Made by a program: the position numbers and the translations under genes. The notes under the pieces are model-generated. The model worked only from the letters and a program-made list of their open reading frames with translations, made no database searches and was not told the DNA's origin. Below are positions 51,513-64,000 of a DNA stretch of 64,000 bases, piece by piece. Position 1 is the stretch's first letter, and every line of letters begins with the position of its first letter. The stretch is from Lamellibrachia satsuma. Lineage: Eukaryota; Annelida; Polychaeta; Sabellida; Siboglinidae. The stretch covers positions 3,998,501 through 4,062,500 of the forward strand of contig BSQZ01000006.1 of the NCBI GenBank assembly GCA_033239005.1. Direction: 5' to 3'.

Positions 51513-52208
51513 TCACGAGATGCGGCAACTCTCCTGCTTGCGGAGTATCTCCAGGGCGTCGTGCTTGTAGTTGGAGTTGAAGGCCGGGAGAGATGTCCTG
51601 CGTTTGTGCGCCGCGGTCGAGCCGAGATTGACGTGCAGGTCTGCCTGCACCATCAGCTCGTCGAAGATGTTGGCGATGTTGAGATTGTCCTTGGCCGAGG
51701 CCTCCACGTACCCGTTGTTCCAGTCGATGTTCACTGTGCTCTCGATGGTCACCCGCTCGAGGGCCCGTCGCTCGTCCGTCACGTCGCTCTTGTTGCCGAC
51801 GATCACGATCGGCGTCAGCTCGTCCTCCTTCTCGTCGATGATCTGTTCCCGGAGCCGCTTCACCTCGTCGAACGACGTCGGGTCGTCGACGCTGTAGACG
51901 AGCACGAAGGCGTCGGACGTCGAGATGGACAGCCGCCGCATCGCCGGGAAGGCGTAGGCCCCCGACGTGTCGAGAATGTCGAGCACGAGCGAGCTGCCGT
52001 CGTTCTGGTAGAAGATCTGGCGGTGGAACTCCTCGACGGTCGCCTTGTACTTGGCGTCGAACTTGGCGTGCAGGAACTGCGAGATGATGCAGGTCTTGCC
52101 GACGCCGGCCGCGCCCATCACTGTCACCCGGTAGTGTGTCTGGAACGCACGGCCCAGGTTCGACGACTCGCCCTCGGAGCGCGTCCGATGTGCCCTCGGC
52201 CGCGACAT
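51513..52208 (-). CDS. Ras-family small GTPase with CaaX box (RASD/DIRAS-like)
   Basis: One uninterrupted minus-strand ORF, 231 aa from the ATG at 52208 (an upstream GTG-initiated reading is not needed). The G domain starts near residue 27. G1 is GAAGVGKT (32-39), switch I is KATVEEFHR with Thr57, G3 is DILDTSG (Asp80-Gly83), then FPAMRRLSI, G4 NKSD (129-132) and G5 SAK (161-163). DTSG followed by FPAMRRLSI is typical of the RASD (Dexras/Rhes) and related Ras-like groups. The protein ends CRIS, a CaaX box expected to be prenylated, so membrane association is likely. The position matching Ras Gly12 is Ala34 and that of Gln61 is Ala84, which suggests slow intrinsic GTP hydrolysis. At 231 aa it is slightly longer than Ras, with a 26-residue basic N-terminal extension. 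The gene is GC-rich and appears single-exon in its coding part. Confidence 0.93.
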   Translation of the reverse strand: MSRPRAHRTRSEGESSNLGRAFQTHYRVTVMGAAGVGKTCIISQFLHAKFDAKYKATVEEFHRQIFYQNDGSSLVLDILDTSGAYAFPAMRRLSISTSDAFVLVYSVDDPTSFDEVKRLREQIIDEKEDELTPIVIVGNKSDVTDERRALERVTIESTVNIDWNNGYVEASAKDNLNIANIFDELMVQADLHVNLGSTAAHKRRTSLPAFNSNYKHDALEILRKQESCRIS

Positions 52209-54940
<2,732 letters not shown>

Positions 54941-54945
54941 CATAG

Positions 54946-54990
54946 AACTCTCTCTCTCTCTCTCTTTCCCTCTCCCTCTCCCTCTCCCTC

Positions 54991-55062
<72 letters not shown>

Positions 55063-55068
55063 TCTCCG
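54946..55068. repeat. (CT)n microsatellite
   Basis: About 120 bp of CT repeats with CCCTCTC interruptions in the first third. The Arg/Glu frames on the minus strand are artefacts. Confidence 0.98.
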
Positions 55069-55469
55069 TCGCCATCGATCTGACCAAGACGTACATTGAG
55101 CGCCAATTGTGTGCACCCGGCTCTGTCAATGAAGACGTCGTCATTGCAGGATTGTAGGCTTCATTGAAACAGCTGCTAATTGAAGAGAAATTGAGTTCGG
55201 GATAATAACCGTAAGATTTAGCACGTCGGCTTCGTCTGCTGAAACGTCAATTAGGGTTCTCCTTTTGCGCAACTACCATGAATCACGACGCTGTTAATTA
55301 TTACTGGAGCGTGTGTGATAGCGGATGCTGCAGTAGCTATAGGCCGTGTACTGAAGCGTTCAAGGAAATCACGTTGACTGTGTGGGTATATGTGTAAAGA
55401 ACTAGGAAAACAATCACCAGGAAACAATTAGGAACATTAGGAAGAAATTATGCTTTCTTATTTTATTGC

Positions 55470-56175
55470 AGTAGATATTGCTGGAAAGATATTCATGTAG
55501 TTGCAGTGAAGATTGCTGGGTAGAAGAAACCATGCTTCTTCCTGTACTTGCAGTGAAGATTGCTAGGTAAAAGAAATAATGTATCTTCCTGTAGTTGCAG
55601 TCAATACTGCTGGATGGAAGGAATAATGTATCTACCTGTAGTTGCTGTCAATACTGCTGGATGGAAGGAATAATGTATCTACCTGTAGTTGCAGTCAAAA
55701 CTGCTGGATGGAAGGAATAATGTATCTACCTGTAGTTGCTGTCAATACTGCTGGATGGAAGGAATAATGTATCTACCTGTAGTTGCAGTCAATACTGCTG
55801 GATGGAAGGAATAATGTATCTACCTGTAGTTGCTGTCAATACTGCTGGATGGAAGGAATAATGTATCTGTAGTTGCAGTGAAGATTGATGGATAGAAGAA
55901 ATAATGCATCTTCCTGTAGTTGCAATCATTATTGCTAAATAGAAGAAATAATATATCTTCCTGTAGTTGCAGTCAATACTGCTGGATGGAGGAAATAATG
56001 TATATGTAGTTGCAGTGAAAATTGATGGATAGAAGAAATAATGCATCTTTCTGTAATCGCAATAAAGATTGCTGTGTAGAAAAAAAACATTGTATCTTCC
56101 TGTAATTGCAGTGAAGAAACCATGTTTATTCTTGTGAGTGTATTCAAGATTGCTGGATAGAAGAAAACATGTCTC
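55470..56175. repeat. Degenerate 47-bp tandem repeat, about 15 copies
   Basis: The unit contains GTAGTTGCAGTCAATACTGC and TGGATGGAAGGAATAATGTA. Copies in the middle (55590-55860) are near-identical; those at both ends are diverged and vary in length, the normal pattern of an ageing array. GTTGCAG and GTTGCTG versions alternate through the central copies. The ORFs on the minus strand are read-through. Confidence 0.95.
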
Positions 56176-56743
56176 CTCTTGTAATTGCAATGGAAATGTT
56201 CGCATTAACATCATTGGCATTTCGAAGATTGTGTCTCCCCATCATTATGCCCATTCGTACGATGTCCATCAAACGCGATGTTTATGTGTATACGGACTAT
56301 TATACAATATCCTCCAATACCGTCTTAGCCAGAAATGAAAAGCTTTGTATCTTGCATATATCATTTCCCTCATTTTGTATTTAAATCGTACTTTGGATTT
56401 GTCTTATCGTGATGTTGTCAAAATCCATCATTCCAATGCTCCAGTGTTATTCTTCATAATATAAGTTGCGTTATGATTATTGAACGAGATACCGTGTGTC
56501 ACCAAGACTCTAAGTAACATAAATGTGCCTTGTTTGTTCCGTGTCCATCCGTCAACGTTTATTTCCACATTGAGAGACACACGCGCTGCATTCAGTGTTC
56601 ATCATTGAGGCTGGACGCAGCGGGCAGCGGGGGGGGGGAATAATGGATGACGGTCATTACAACACCGCTGACTCATAGACACGACGTCAACCTCGGCAGA
56701 GCACCGACTGTCCTCGCGTCTACGTCGTCAACATAGGAACAGT

Positions 56744-56745
56744 GG

Positions 56746-56821
<76 letters not shown>

Positions 56822-56850
56822 TGAGCCAGTGCGCGTTCGTGCGTGCGTGC
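56744..56850. repeat. (GT)n/(GCGT)n microsatellite
   Basis: GTGTGT passes into about 16 GCGT units. 56176-56740 holds nothing recognisable apart from a G9 run near 56629. Confidence 0.97.
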
Positions 56851-57040
56851 GGGTGTGCTTGTGGAGGATATATACGTATTTTGACATCCGTCCATTGACG
56901 TTTCCATGGGGAAAGATGTCAAATCGAATCACTGAGTATTAATTTCGTTTGTCTCAAAACAAAATTACAGTTCCCGGCGTATCCAATATGGCGTCACAAA
57001 CGAGCCTTGCTATTGCCACTAGCTGAATGCGATTACATCC

Positions 57041-57175
57041 AGGGCTCTGTCAGACTAATACTCTTATGAGCCCATCATATTTGATTTATGTCACAAAGCT
57101 AGCTAATAAATAATAATAGACTGTGGAAATGAAATTCACGAAATAATGCTCTTTATTGCGAGAAATACTAAATAA
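57041..57175. repeat. Dispersed repeat, copy 1 of 3
   Basis: Shares CTAATACTCTTATGAGCCCA, AGCTAATAAATAAT and GAAATTCACGAAATAATGC with copies at 61373-61515 and 61664-61815, all in the same orientation. No coding capacity; boundaries not defined. Confidence 0.8.
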
Positions 57176-57185
57176 AAGACAGAGA

Positions 57186-57262
57186 CGTGCGCGTGAAAGA
57201 CGCACACGCACACACGCACACACGCACACACGCACACACGCACTCACGCACACACATACATA
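57186..57262. repeat. (CACG)n/(CA)n microsatellite
   Basis: ACACGCAC units, irregular. 57263-58845 contains nothing recognisable; ORFs up to 111 codons have no motif. Confidence 0.9.
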
Positions 57263-58974
57263 TACAATATACTTAACAAACCATTTTCCTTTTATTGACA
57301 ATGTCTCTATCTTCCAGCAAAAAAATGCAGCATTTGAGAGTAATAAAAATGTATATGTAAACCAGTAACATACGTATAATTAAAACATTACGTCATGATA
57401 ACAAGCTCACACTAGTTACGCTAATACTTTCATGAACAATAAAAGAATCCTGAAGGGACTTTTTCCAAAATGGTCAATGCTAAACAAGGACTGCATTCGT
57501 AAACAACACACGCACACACGAGCGGTTGTGGGTCAGGGGTTTTGCGGTATCTGACGTAGGAGCGGCATGCCAATTAAGCTGTCCTGTGGAGACATTTGTG
57601 CCGAATGATTCGTCTCAGACAACAGGTCGTGTGCTCTCATAAACCGAATGTGCTCGATGAAACAAACACGACGTCATGCTGCGTTCTCATTCGACCAACA
57701 GGGGTGCGTCCACTAATCCCAGCGGACATCGCGCCTTTCCTGCACCTACAATCCTATTAACAAACCGGCGTGAGTGGTGAATAGGCGGGAATCATCAATC
57801 TGCTTTCGTATTCATTACATAGCACGTCCCGCCCTTTCATCGCGACATCCAAGCGCAAAACGCAAATATGTCCCGCTCGTAAGACACAATAAGCAACGTT
57901 GGTTTGACGTTGCATTAACATGCGTCTGACGCCCGTAGATGGATTCCTAAATGGATGCCCGCTCGGGAAGACGAACGGGGCAATAATGTCAGACTCATCG
58001 CAGTTAATAAACAGAAAGCGTCGCGAGTAGGCACCCGAGCGGTCAAATATATCCGTCCTAGCGCAATACGTATACGGCTGCAACCAGCGCAAATTGCCGG
58101 CAGTTATTGTGTGTTTATTGCGAATAGAACGGAAGCAATGGCGAAAAGCTGAAACAAGTTAATGTCGATGTACAACCCGTCTGTGCGTTTATGCTCTGTC
58201 GTTTTTATTTTTACAACACACGAGCTAGTCTTGCCTTGAGCTGTTGCAACGTTGTCATTACTGTTGGTAGAAATGACTTTGGTGGAGACGGAATCCGTCT
58301 GTTGTGTTGTCGCGCGTGTCTGCCGCCAGATACGTGCAGAATATCGCTGGTGAATTTGTATTGCCGTTCACAATCAGGACCGTCCTCGGAGTTTTGAAGG
58401 GGGGATCGGACGTATTTAATCAGTCGGAAACCAACCACGCATTTTTTTAATGACATCACGGTTCTTAAACATTTATTTATATATCTCTGCTTGTAATTAT
58501 GATTAGTTATGGCACTACGCTACAATAGGGCATTTAGTGTCCAAACTTAAAACACCTCCCAGAGTTCACGCGAAATGTAAGAGCATGTTCAGAAAAGACA
58601 CGCCACCTAGTGGGTATGTGAGGAGTCATGTGTGGGTTGCCATCTTGGATACGTGGGAATGGTAATATTATTTTGAGACAAACCTTACTGATGGAATGTT
58701 AGTGAAAATTGTACACAGTGAAATATTTATGGACGAATGTCAACATAACTGGTAGTTGCAGACTATTCCATCAGTTAATCATTCATATTGTTAGCTATAA
58801 TATAAAATCGTGTAGCACTGTGGTTTTCGGAAAAAGTGTATGATACGAACTAGTGCTGTAACGGTTCTGGGTGTGGTTACTAATGGGTCCCGCGGGATTC
58901 AATATGTACCGCGGTTACCAATAGGTACCGCGGGTCCCACTAGGTACCGCAGTTACCTGGCGATTCCTGCAAGA

Positions 58975-59560
58975 ACCGTCGAGTTTTGTCTGCGAGAACC
59001 GTCGGGTTCTGCGCAAGAACCGTCGAGTTCTGCAAGAACCGTCGAGTTCTGTCTGCGAGAACCGTCGTGTTCTACAAGAACCGTCGAGTTCTGCAAGAAC
59101 CGTCGAGTACTACAAGAGCCGTCGAGTTCTGCAAGAACCGTCGAGTTCTACAAGAACCGTCGAGCTCTACAAGAACCGTCGAGTTTTACAAGAACCGTCG
59201 AGCTCTACAAGAACCGTCGAGTTCTACAAGAACCGTCGAGTTCTACAAGAACCGTCGAGTTCTACAAGAACCGTCGAGCTCTACAAGAACCGTCGAGTTC
59301 TACAAGAACCGTCGAGCTCTACAAGAACCGTCGAGTTCTACAAGAACCGTCGAGTTCTGCAAGAACCGTCGAGTTCTGCAAGACATGTCGAGTTCTGCAA
59401 GAACCGTCGAGCTCTGCAAGAACCGTCGAGTTCTGCAAGAACCGTCGAGCTCTGCAAGAACCGCCGAGCTCTGCAAGAACCGTCGAGTTCTGCAAGAACC
59501 GTCGAGTTCTGCAAGACATGTCGAGTTCCGCAAAAACCGTCGAGTTCTGCAAGAACCGTT
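58975..59560. repeat. 19-bp minisatellite, about 31 copies (left array)
   Basis: The unit is AGAACCGTCGAGTTCTGCA or TACA at the end. Each unit carries AGAAC and GTTCT as inverted arms, and neighbouring units form GTTCTGCAAGAAC. Early copies vary in length (TGTCTGCGAGAACC). Variants TGCA and TACA form runs: TACA at 59100-59340, TGCA elsewhere. Two units carry ACATGTCGAG. Confidence 0.97.
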
Positions 59561-59842
59561 AAGTTTGGTTACCACTGAAAATACCGCTGTAGCTTATGCA
59601 CTGACGTAATGCCGCAAAAAACATAATATACTACCCACATACTTATCATAACAGAGTAATTGATATTTACTCTATTTTCATGAATCACTCACAACGTCAT
59701 TCTCACAGAGGACAATAAATGGAAAAAATCCTATAAATGCTACCAACGTAAACATACTTAAAAGCTATATTTACATTTAAAACAACAACGCCACGATACG
59801 GCCTGCAGAATACATAACGAATTCAGTGCAACAGTCCATTTG

Positions 59843-59915
59843 AGCTGTCGTGGTTTAGTGGTAGAGCGTTCACTTTATGTTTGAAGTATCCCGGGTTCAA
59901 TCCCTGGCAGGTCCT
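59843..59915 (+). ncRNA. tRNA-like sequence with pol III A and B boxes
   Basis: TGGTTTAGTGGTAGAGCG matches an A box with D-arm, and GGTTCAATCCC matches a B box. The T arm pairs (CCGGG with CCTGG). An anticodon stem TTCA/TGAA is present with a loop that would place TAT as anticodon. The 3' acceptor strand CAGGTCC has no good 5' partner: the best register has two mismatches and needs two extra bases before the D arm. It is therefore more likely a tRNA pseudogene or the head of a tRNA-derived SINE than a working tRNA. Confidence 0.45.
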
Positions 59916-60833
59916 ATTAAACATTTTCTCGTTTAATGTTATTATTATTATTTTATCAATCATTTTAGTGCAATATTCGCGTTTGTTTAATTTCGCTGAT
60001 TGGCTATGTGTAGTACTAATTATTTCTAAGTGTGGCTTAGTAGCGACAACTAAACTGGTTATGATGTTAGCAAATAGGATGTGCAGCTAGAAACTATTTT
60101 ATCAACAAATTTATATAGTTTTTGCAATGTATGCCTTTTTTAAATAAATAAAATATGTGATCCCTTATGAAAGTATCACCAATGATCATATGTTGAGGTT
60201 AGGTGCAACTGGTGCATACATTAAAACATTTAGAAACCTTTATTTCAGATGATGAATGTACAGTCAGATTTGGTGACATTCTTATGTTCGCAACTGGAAT
60301 GGAGACATTCCCACCCCTGGGGTTCACGTTGCTTTTAAACATGGTCATCTTGCGCTATCTCATCATTGTATGCTACGAATATTTGCATACATTTTGACAA
60401 CTATCAAACACTGCTAACATATATAGGGTGACTGATGAGTAATAGATCACATTTCACTATAACTTGATGTGCAATAAAACATGACAATTTTATAAAGACA
60501 TAAATGACATTTTAGAGCAACTTTGTGGATGAACTATAACAAGTACGTCAATTAGAATAAACTCATAAGGACCATAATTAGTGAAAGTGTACCAAGCATG
60601 AAATGAATAGCAATTTTTTTCAATAATGAGCACTATTTTTACAGTGTTTGGATTTTTAATAAATTCTAGTAGGACTATTGAAAATATTATCACCTATTTA
60701 AACTGACAGGGATCTAACGATGACCTTATTTTTCATTATTTCACCACGTTTATTGTTTGTTAATTCAAGCATTAGCCGGTGCAAGGAGCATTATTTATTA
60801 ATTGTCATCTTATTAACCAGATTCAAAACTTTG

Positions 60834-60994
60834 CAGAACTCGGCAGAACTCGACGGATCTTGCAGAACTCGATGGTTCTTGCAGAACTCGACGGGTGTTG
60901 TAGAACTCGACTGTTCTCGCAGACAGAACTCGACGGTTCTTGCAGGACTCGACGGGTCTTGCAGAACTCGACGGTTCTTGCAGGACTCAACAGG
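60834..60994. repeat. 19-bp minisatellite, inverted (right array), about 8 copies
   Basis: Contains AGAACTCGACGGTTCTTGC, the reverse complement of the left array's unit, with more variants (CGGATCT, CGGGTGT, GGACTCG). It is shorter and more diverged than the left array. Confidence 0.93.
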
Positions 60995-61372
60995 TTTTGC
61001 CGTTTCATCACTCTTTTGGCCGCTACAGCGCCTCATACCTGTCCACTTGCGTGAGTTGATTATAGCGCGATAACGCCGAATATAATTCCGTAGTTTCTTG
61101 TATTTAAATAAAACTTGTTCAGTTAAGTAGTTGCTTCTGATTGACCTGTCTTAGTTCTCTGTTAGTGCATTTAACTGAAATTTTAGTTAAAATCTTCTCC
61201 TATTACCCAAGAAAGCTGGAAGAGCGAATATGAATAATATGAACAAGCTGCCTTTTAAAATCTACGCACTGTCTACTTCTCGTCTACGTTATACAGTCTG
61301 AGCGATTACGTTATAAGTCTGAGCGACGGTTTAAACTGAGGCGAACGACGTAATGTTCAAGTGACCTTGTCC

Positions 61373-61515
61373 AGGGTTCTCTCGCACTAATACTCACATG
61401 AGCCCATAACATTTTATGTGTGTCATAGAGCACCTTAAGCTAATAAATAATTATAGACAGTGAAAATGCAATTCACGAAATATTGCCCTCTATTGAGTGA
61501 AACATTACTTGATGA
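61373..61515. repeat. Dispersed repeat, copy 2 of 3
   Basis: CACTAATACTCACATGAGCC and AGCTAATAAATAATTATAGA match copies 1 and 3. Confidence 0.8.
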
Positions 61516-61663
61516 CGTGAGTTACGTTCATCTAGTGTGGTTTATTGGTTTCGTTGGTAATGTTTATGGCGACACTTTTAATGTAGTTGTATGGAAACTT
61601 AAGCCCGCGACCACGTAGTTTCGGTAGAACGTGACATCTGTGAACCTATGCGAATTTATAGCC

Positions 61664-61815
61664 AGGGTTGTCTCGCATTAATATTCTTATGAGCTCATTA
61701 AACATGATTTGTGCGATAAAACACGTTACATGATAAATAATGATCCATAGCGAAAATGAATTCACAAACTCTTGCTCTATGTTGTTTGAAACACTATTTC
61801 GTAATGTGAATGGTG
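61664..61815. repeat. Dispersed repeat, copy 3 of 3
   Basis: CATTAATATTCTTATGAGCT and GCGAAAATGAATTCAC match copies 1 and 2. It is the most diverged, and only 150 bp from copy 2. Confidence 0.75.
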
Positions 61816-62156
61816 GTGAATTATTTTCAGTATCAAGGTTCACGGCGAATTCAATAAAATACACTATTAAAATAACAATATGGACACTAAATAATGTTAA
61901 TAGTAAACCTGTGAGATCATGGTTTCAAAGAAACATGCCCGTGGTCCACGTACGTGCGTTTCACACGCATGAACATTAAACACGACGATTATCTGGTGAC
62001 TTCATTCGCACAGATCATATCAGTAGGAGAATTTGTCAACCGGATGCAATGCTGTCGTCACCCGTAAGTCATCGCGATCACTCGCCACTGGCTCCATTCC
62101 TTGTTTCAAATTGCAAACGTTCGGCATAGATGTTGTGAATTAACAAAATATTTCAT

Positions 62157-62654
62157 TTGCCTCGGCCTACTGACGGCAGTTTCCCAGAAACAGTTCATCC
62201 TTCGCAAATTGTAGAGCAACCCACGTTTGCAAGAGTTCTGTTATATGAACCCACAACTTGTCCAGCATGTTACTACGATGCTGGCATTATAATGGGCACG
62301 CGAAAGATCGTTAAGAAAATACCAGGAATCGGTTTCTCTGCAGTCAGGGATAACGTTTACATTTCCGTCAATGAGAAAATAATTAGTGATCCCTCGCCTG
62401 GAACTGGTCGTCCGGCTGGGCGATATAACAACAATTTGCTCGGGCTACACAGGTCGTTATGGCGCTTCTCGAAGTCAGTCGTACTGCAACTTCCAACGTG
62501 TGCGCTATTTAGCGGGACACGCTTTCAGTGTTCCATTAGACGCGCGCGTGTGCTGCCAAGGCTGTCCAGTCACCGAACTAAGTCGCTATTAATCCATGCT
62601 GCTAGAGCAAGGTTAACTTCTCGCGCACTGACAAAGCTGAACCAGTGTATTTGA
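62157..62654 (+). other. Open frame of 165 codons without support
   Basis: The longest otherwise unexplained open frame (starting at a TTG) is in 61816-62910. It has no recognisable motif, no clear ATG start, and another overlapping open frame of 68 codons. The Arg/Ser-rich second half could be chance. I list it only because it is the longest unexplained ORF that is not repeat-derived. Confidence 0.15.
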
Positions 62655-62916
62655 AGGGCACCTGCTAGACGTTTCGTTTGCAAAGTTAGGTCCCCGTATC
62701 TCTGAGTAAGATTTGCAATTGTTATAGACTAGCAAAAATACCCATCCTCCTGACGAGATAACTTGATAGTTCGTACAAGAGAATTCGTAGTTATTTCGTA
62801 AACCGTTCACTGATCAGTTCGATGTCATGTGCTAGAGGGCGCTGCATAAACAAATACAGCAGGTAAAGGTTTGCGTAACAAGATTTAAGAAGACTTGCCA
62901 TCCAAGCCACCGACGA

Positions 62917-63600
<684 letters not shown>

Positions 63601-63619
63601 ATCAAAGAAATTAATTTAG

Positions 63620-64000
63620 GACTGACAATAATTATGTTATGTATCCAGACCTGGTGTTTGCGTAGACTTCTAAGCATCAAATGGAACAAATTTATAACCA
63701 ACGAGGAAGATCTCAAAAGAGCAAGTGCAGTGTAAATCAATTCAATATTGGAAAGACGCTGGCGACATTTGGGCCATGTCCTTAGAATGCCACCAACAAG
63801 AACACCAAAGCCGGCGTGGTACGGGAAACTATCTTCGCCCAAAAGAGGGGCACAAACTCAGAAAATAAAGACAGAGGACCTAGAAAGAACGAAGACAAAG
63901 GACCTAGAAAGAATGAAGACTAAGGACTTAGAAAGAATGAAGACACAAGACCTAGAAAGAATGAAGACACATGACCTAGAAAGAATGAAGACACATGACC
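63620..64000 (+). mobile_element. LINE ORF2 C-terminal fragment ending in a 24-bp repeat
   Basis: With one stop, the plus strand reads RRLLSIKWNKFITNEEDLKR, ERRWRHLGHVLRMPPTRTPK and AWYGKLSSPKRGAQTQK. The GHVLRMP block and the preceding IKW..ITNEELxxR are characteristic of the post-RT region of some LINEs. The basic end of the ORF then turns into a 24-bp repeat that runs off the window. Confidence 0.8.
63862..64000. repeat. 24-bp tandem repeat inside the LINE ORF, about 6 copies
   Basis: The unit contains GACCTAGAAAGAATGAAGAC and encodes DLERMKTH/K in frame with the LINE fragment. A period of 24 keeps the frame. It continues past the window edge. Confidence 0.95.

Larger units (their letters stand above)
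58848..61015. mobile_element. Candidate hAT-like element with inverted subterminal repeat arrays
   Basis: The left end reads TAGTGCTGTAACGGTTCTGG, which looks like a hAT terminal sequence, followed by GGTACCGCGGTTACC-like repeats. The right end, TTTTGCCGTTTCATCACTC, is an imperfect reverse complement (11 of 14 positions at CCGTTNCANCACT). Inside each end lies an array of the same 19-bp repeat in opposite orientation (58975-59560 and 60834-60994). No target-site duplication and no transposase is visible, so this could also be two independent arrays. Confidence 0.4.

Noticed and set aside
58975..59560. Glucocorticoid-type or heat-shock elements in the 19-bp repeat
   Set aside because: AGAAC and GTTCT are spaced by six and, between units, occur in the opposite order with three bases; neither fits the known site geometry.
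58840..59609. 240- and 207-codon ORFs rich in RTVEFCKNRR
   Set aside because: Read-through of the 19-bp array; a period of 19 puts every frame through the same sequence and no stop occurs in any of them.

Overview
This is a 64 kb piece of a nuclear animal genome, most likely a marine invertebrate. The sequence shows interrupted genes with GT/AG introns, degenerate non-LTR retrotransposons of several kinds (including a CR1-like element whose ORF1 carries an SGNH esterase domain), MITE-like elements, and very many (TA)n and (ACGC)n/(GCGT)n microsatellites. There are no operons and no bacterial or phage genes. The repeat types would fit a lophotrochozoan, but that is inference.

Only three host genes can be supported. 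(1) A class A G-protein-coupled receptor on the minus strand (1403-5064) in three phase-0 exons, 387 aa. (2) An unrecognised plus-strand gene (35121-42437 plus 3' UTR to about 43765). Four exons with compatible phases give a 1041-residue partial protein holding three copies of a domain of about 110-120 residues rich in Trp, Tyr and Arg, separated by low-complexity linkers; its N-terminus is missing. This is the most promising undescribed coding feature. (3) A Ras-superfamily small GTPase on the minus strand (51513-52208), 231 aa, related to the RASD/Rhes/DIRAS-like group, with a C-terminal CaaX box and unusual residues at the positions matching Ras Gly12 and Gln61.

Region by region: 1-713, 40-bp satellite; 790-1000, CR1 scrap; 1403-5064, the GPCR, whose large intron holds a palindromic AT-rich tract, a retrotransposon 3' end and a (TA)n element with inverted-repeat ends; 5430-14570, a tandem segmental duplication of about 6 kb with decayed retrotransposons, one copy interrupted by a 750-bp inverted-repeat element; 14560-18000, microsatellites and unassigned DNA; 18040-22590, a SINE-like piece and a nearly full-length dead CR1-like element; 24355-25140, 28627-30780, 31080-32270 and 33335-33510, further LINE fragments on both strands; 35100-43765, the triple-repeat gene; 45590-47000, a LINE 3' end split by a 1.1 kb array of a 17-bp repeat; 50260-52210, the GTPase; 54900-57300, simple and tandem repeats; 58850-61010, a candidate DNA element with 19-bp repeat arrays in inverted orientation and a tRNA-like sequence between them; 62900-64000, microsatellites and another LINE 3' end that turns into a 24-bp repeat.

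A recurring theme is that tandem arrays (periods 17, 22, 24, 31 and 60 bp) start inside the reverse-transcriptase ORFs of LINE fragments and replace a few codons of the ORF. Coordinates of transposon fragments are approximate; they were set by reading translated motifs and by eye alignment between copies.
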